Shown here: positions 12,191 to 13,157 of the stretch, in pieces
How positions within the stretch are numbered: position 1 is the first letter of the stretch
Layout of the letters: the number at the start of each line of letters is the position of its first letter
From: Alphaproteobacteria bacterium
Lineage (GTDB): Bacteria > Pseudomonadota > Alphaproteobacteria > JAAXGF01
Direction of reading: 5' to 3'
Length of the DNA stretch: 13,157 nucleotides
Assembly (NCBI GenBank): GCA_012267605.1
Contig: JAAXGF010000396.1
Coordinates: forward strand, 1 to 13,157
Position numbers and translations under genes: made by a program
Notes under the pieces: model-generated
Seen by the model: only the letters and a program-made list of their open reading frames with translations
Told to the model about the DNA's origin: nothing
The model's database searches: none

Positions 12191-13054
12191 TTATTTGTAG
12201 CTGTTGTAGACGATCGAGAGCCAGCGGTCGGTACTCATCCAGCCCTGGCCCCACGACTGCCATTTCTCCGGGACTCCGGCTGCCTGGATTTCTTCCAGGG
12301 TCTTTCCAGCCGCGATGGACTCTTTGACAAGGCTGGCGCACGTTTCCAGCATCTCGAGCGCAGTCTTCAGGTCTTCCGGCCCGGCGAGCGGCCCGTGACC
12401 GGGGATTATACGCGCATCCGGAGGGATTTGTTTCAAGAGAGACCGTACGGCCTCAATGTAACCCTGAACGTCTCCGCCGCCGCGCAGGTCGACATATGGA
12501 AATCTGCCGTTGAATAAGAGGTCTCCGGTGTGGACGACATTGGATCCGGTGAAGAATACGACGCCGTCGCCATCCGTGTGGGCCTTCGGAAAATGGACGA
12601 CGCGCAGTTCCTCGCCATTGAAGTGAATCGACAGTTCTCTGTCGAAGGTGATTTCCGGCAGCGCGGCTTCGGGCAAAGGCCGGTCGTCGACGCGCCTCGC
12701 CGCAAGACGGTTTCGGACGTTCCGATGCGCGACGATAACGCCTGTTTTTCCGAAATGCGCGTTCCCGCCGGTATGGTCGCCATGGTAGTGCGTATTCAGG
12801 ACGAAGGTCGGATCCCCGCCCCCCAACTCGCCGATGGCCGCGCGGATCTTTCCGGCCAGCGGCGCGAATTGATCGTCGACAATCAGGACACCGTCCGCGC
12901 CCACCGACACGCCGATATTGCCGCCCCTCCCCTCGAGCATATAGATGCTGTCCGTGAGTCTGGTGGATTTAATCTTGACCGCGGAATAATCCCTCTGCGC
13001 GAACGCCGTGCCGGTAACGGCCAGTATCGCGGCTATCGGTAACCAACTGGACAT
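12191..13054 (-). CDS. Secreted metallo-beta-lactamase-fold hydrolase
   Basis: A 287-residue protein with a signal peptide (MSSWLPIAAILAVTGTAFA, likely cut before Gln20), so it acts outside the cytoplasm. The metal site is complete: HYHGDH with His89, His91, Asp93 and His94, then His159 (KAHTDGD), Asp178 (HTGDLLF) and His220 (PGHG). This is the general MBL-fold layout seen in class B beta-lactamase relatives and quinoprotein-relay SoxH-like hydrolases. The substrate cannot be told from sequence. The ATG at 13054 was chosen for its AAGGAGG site and the signal peptide. The open frame further upstream runs through a terminator. YbjQ follows. Confidence 0.9.
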   Translation of the reverse strand: MSSWLPIAAILAVTGTAFAQRDYSAVKIKSTRLTDSIYMLEGRGGNIGVSVGADGVLIVDDQFAPLAGKIRAAIGELGGGDPTFVLNTHYHGDHTGGNAHFGKTGVIVAHRNVRNRLAARRVDDRPLPEAALPEITFDRELSIHFNGEELRVVHFPKAHTDGDGVVFFTGSNVVHTGDLLFNGRFPYVDLRGGGDVQGYIEAVRSLLKQIPPDARIIPGHGPLAGPEDLKTALEMLETCASLVKESIAAGKTLEEIQAAGVPEKWQSWGQGWMSTDRWLSIVYNSYK

Positions 13055-13082
13055 AGCGAAGTTCCTCCTTCTTGCCGAATTT

Positions 13083-13113
13083 AAAAAAGGCCCGGAGCCA
13101 TATTCCCGGGCCT
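13083..13113 (-). terminator. Rho-independent terminator of a gene beyond the right edge
   Basis: On the minus strand AGGCCCGG pairs with CCGGGCCT around a 10-base loop and is followed by TTTTTT (13088-13083). It ends transcription coming from the right, 29 nt before the start of the metallo-hydrolase gene, which must therefore have its own promoter nearby. Confidence 0.75.
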
Positions 13114-13133
13114 GTTGAAACCATCCTGGCAAA

Positions 13134-13157
13134 TAAGGGCGACCGGCCGGTCGCCCC
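13134..13157. repeat. Dispersed GACCGGCCGGTC palindrome, copy 3, cut by the window edge
   Basis: TAAGGGC, GACCGGCCGGTC, GCCCC: the same palindrome as at 9696 and 11490, perfect as far as visible. Confidence 0.65.

Overview
The window (about 13.2 kb, moderately GC-rich, bacterial codon use and Shine-Dalgarno sites) is dominated by a complete type I-C CRISPR-Cas locus on the minus strand, followed by a decayed accessory region and three ordinary chromosomal genes. The dispersed GC-rich palindromes (a GGGGCGACCGGCCGGTCGCCCC type, present three times) suggest a free-living or environmental bacterium of the kind whose intergenic DNA is full of such repeats (Planctomycetes/Verrucomicrobia/Hydrogenedentes-like). 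This placement is an inference only.

Layout, read along the minus strand from right to left. At 13054-11791 lie a secreted metallo-beta-lactamase-fold hydrolase and a YbjQ/UPF0145 protein. At 11790-11330 is a gene-free, repeat-rich stretch ending in a perfect 9-5-9 palindrome in front of a WYL-domain regulator (11295-10324). At 9883-10320 (plus strand) are remnants of two toxin-antitoxin modules: a truncated HI1420-like antidote, an antitoxin with an in-frame TGA, and a toxin start. At 9229-8779 is a frameshifted gene for a secreted Ala-rich helical protein. At 8359-8279 is a possible 26-residue membrane peptide. Then come cas3 (8176-5918), a 253-bp intergenic region, and cas5-cas8c(cas11c)-cas7-cas4-cas1-cas2 (5664-201). 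The CRISPR leader occupies 200-1, and the array itself appears to start at or just beyond the left edge.

The most interesting element is in the cas3-cas5 gap. On the plus strand, opposite to the cas genes, sits a solitary CRISPR-repeat-like unit: a short hairpin plus an 11-nt handle CGGATTGAAAC, the size Cas5c leaves on type I-C crRNAs. A guide follows it, and then a strong hairpin with a weak U-rich tail in place of a second repeat. The guide matches the start of the cas5 operon transcript at positions 1-5, 7-11, 13-17 and 19. Its mismatches in that stretch fall only at 6, 12 and 18, exactly the positions that type I Cascade flips out of the heteroduplex. The match begins 5 bp downstream of the -10 box of a near-consensus promoter (TTGACA-N17-TATATT). 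The locus therefore looks as if it encodes its own crRNA-like repressor RNA (CreR/CreA-like). Cascade would use it to shut down the effector-and-adaptation operon without a full R-loop, and so without Cas3 cleavage. cas3 has a separate promoter with a perfect palindrome between its -35 and -10 boxes, so nuclease and effector supply may be controlled separately.
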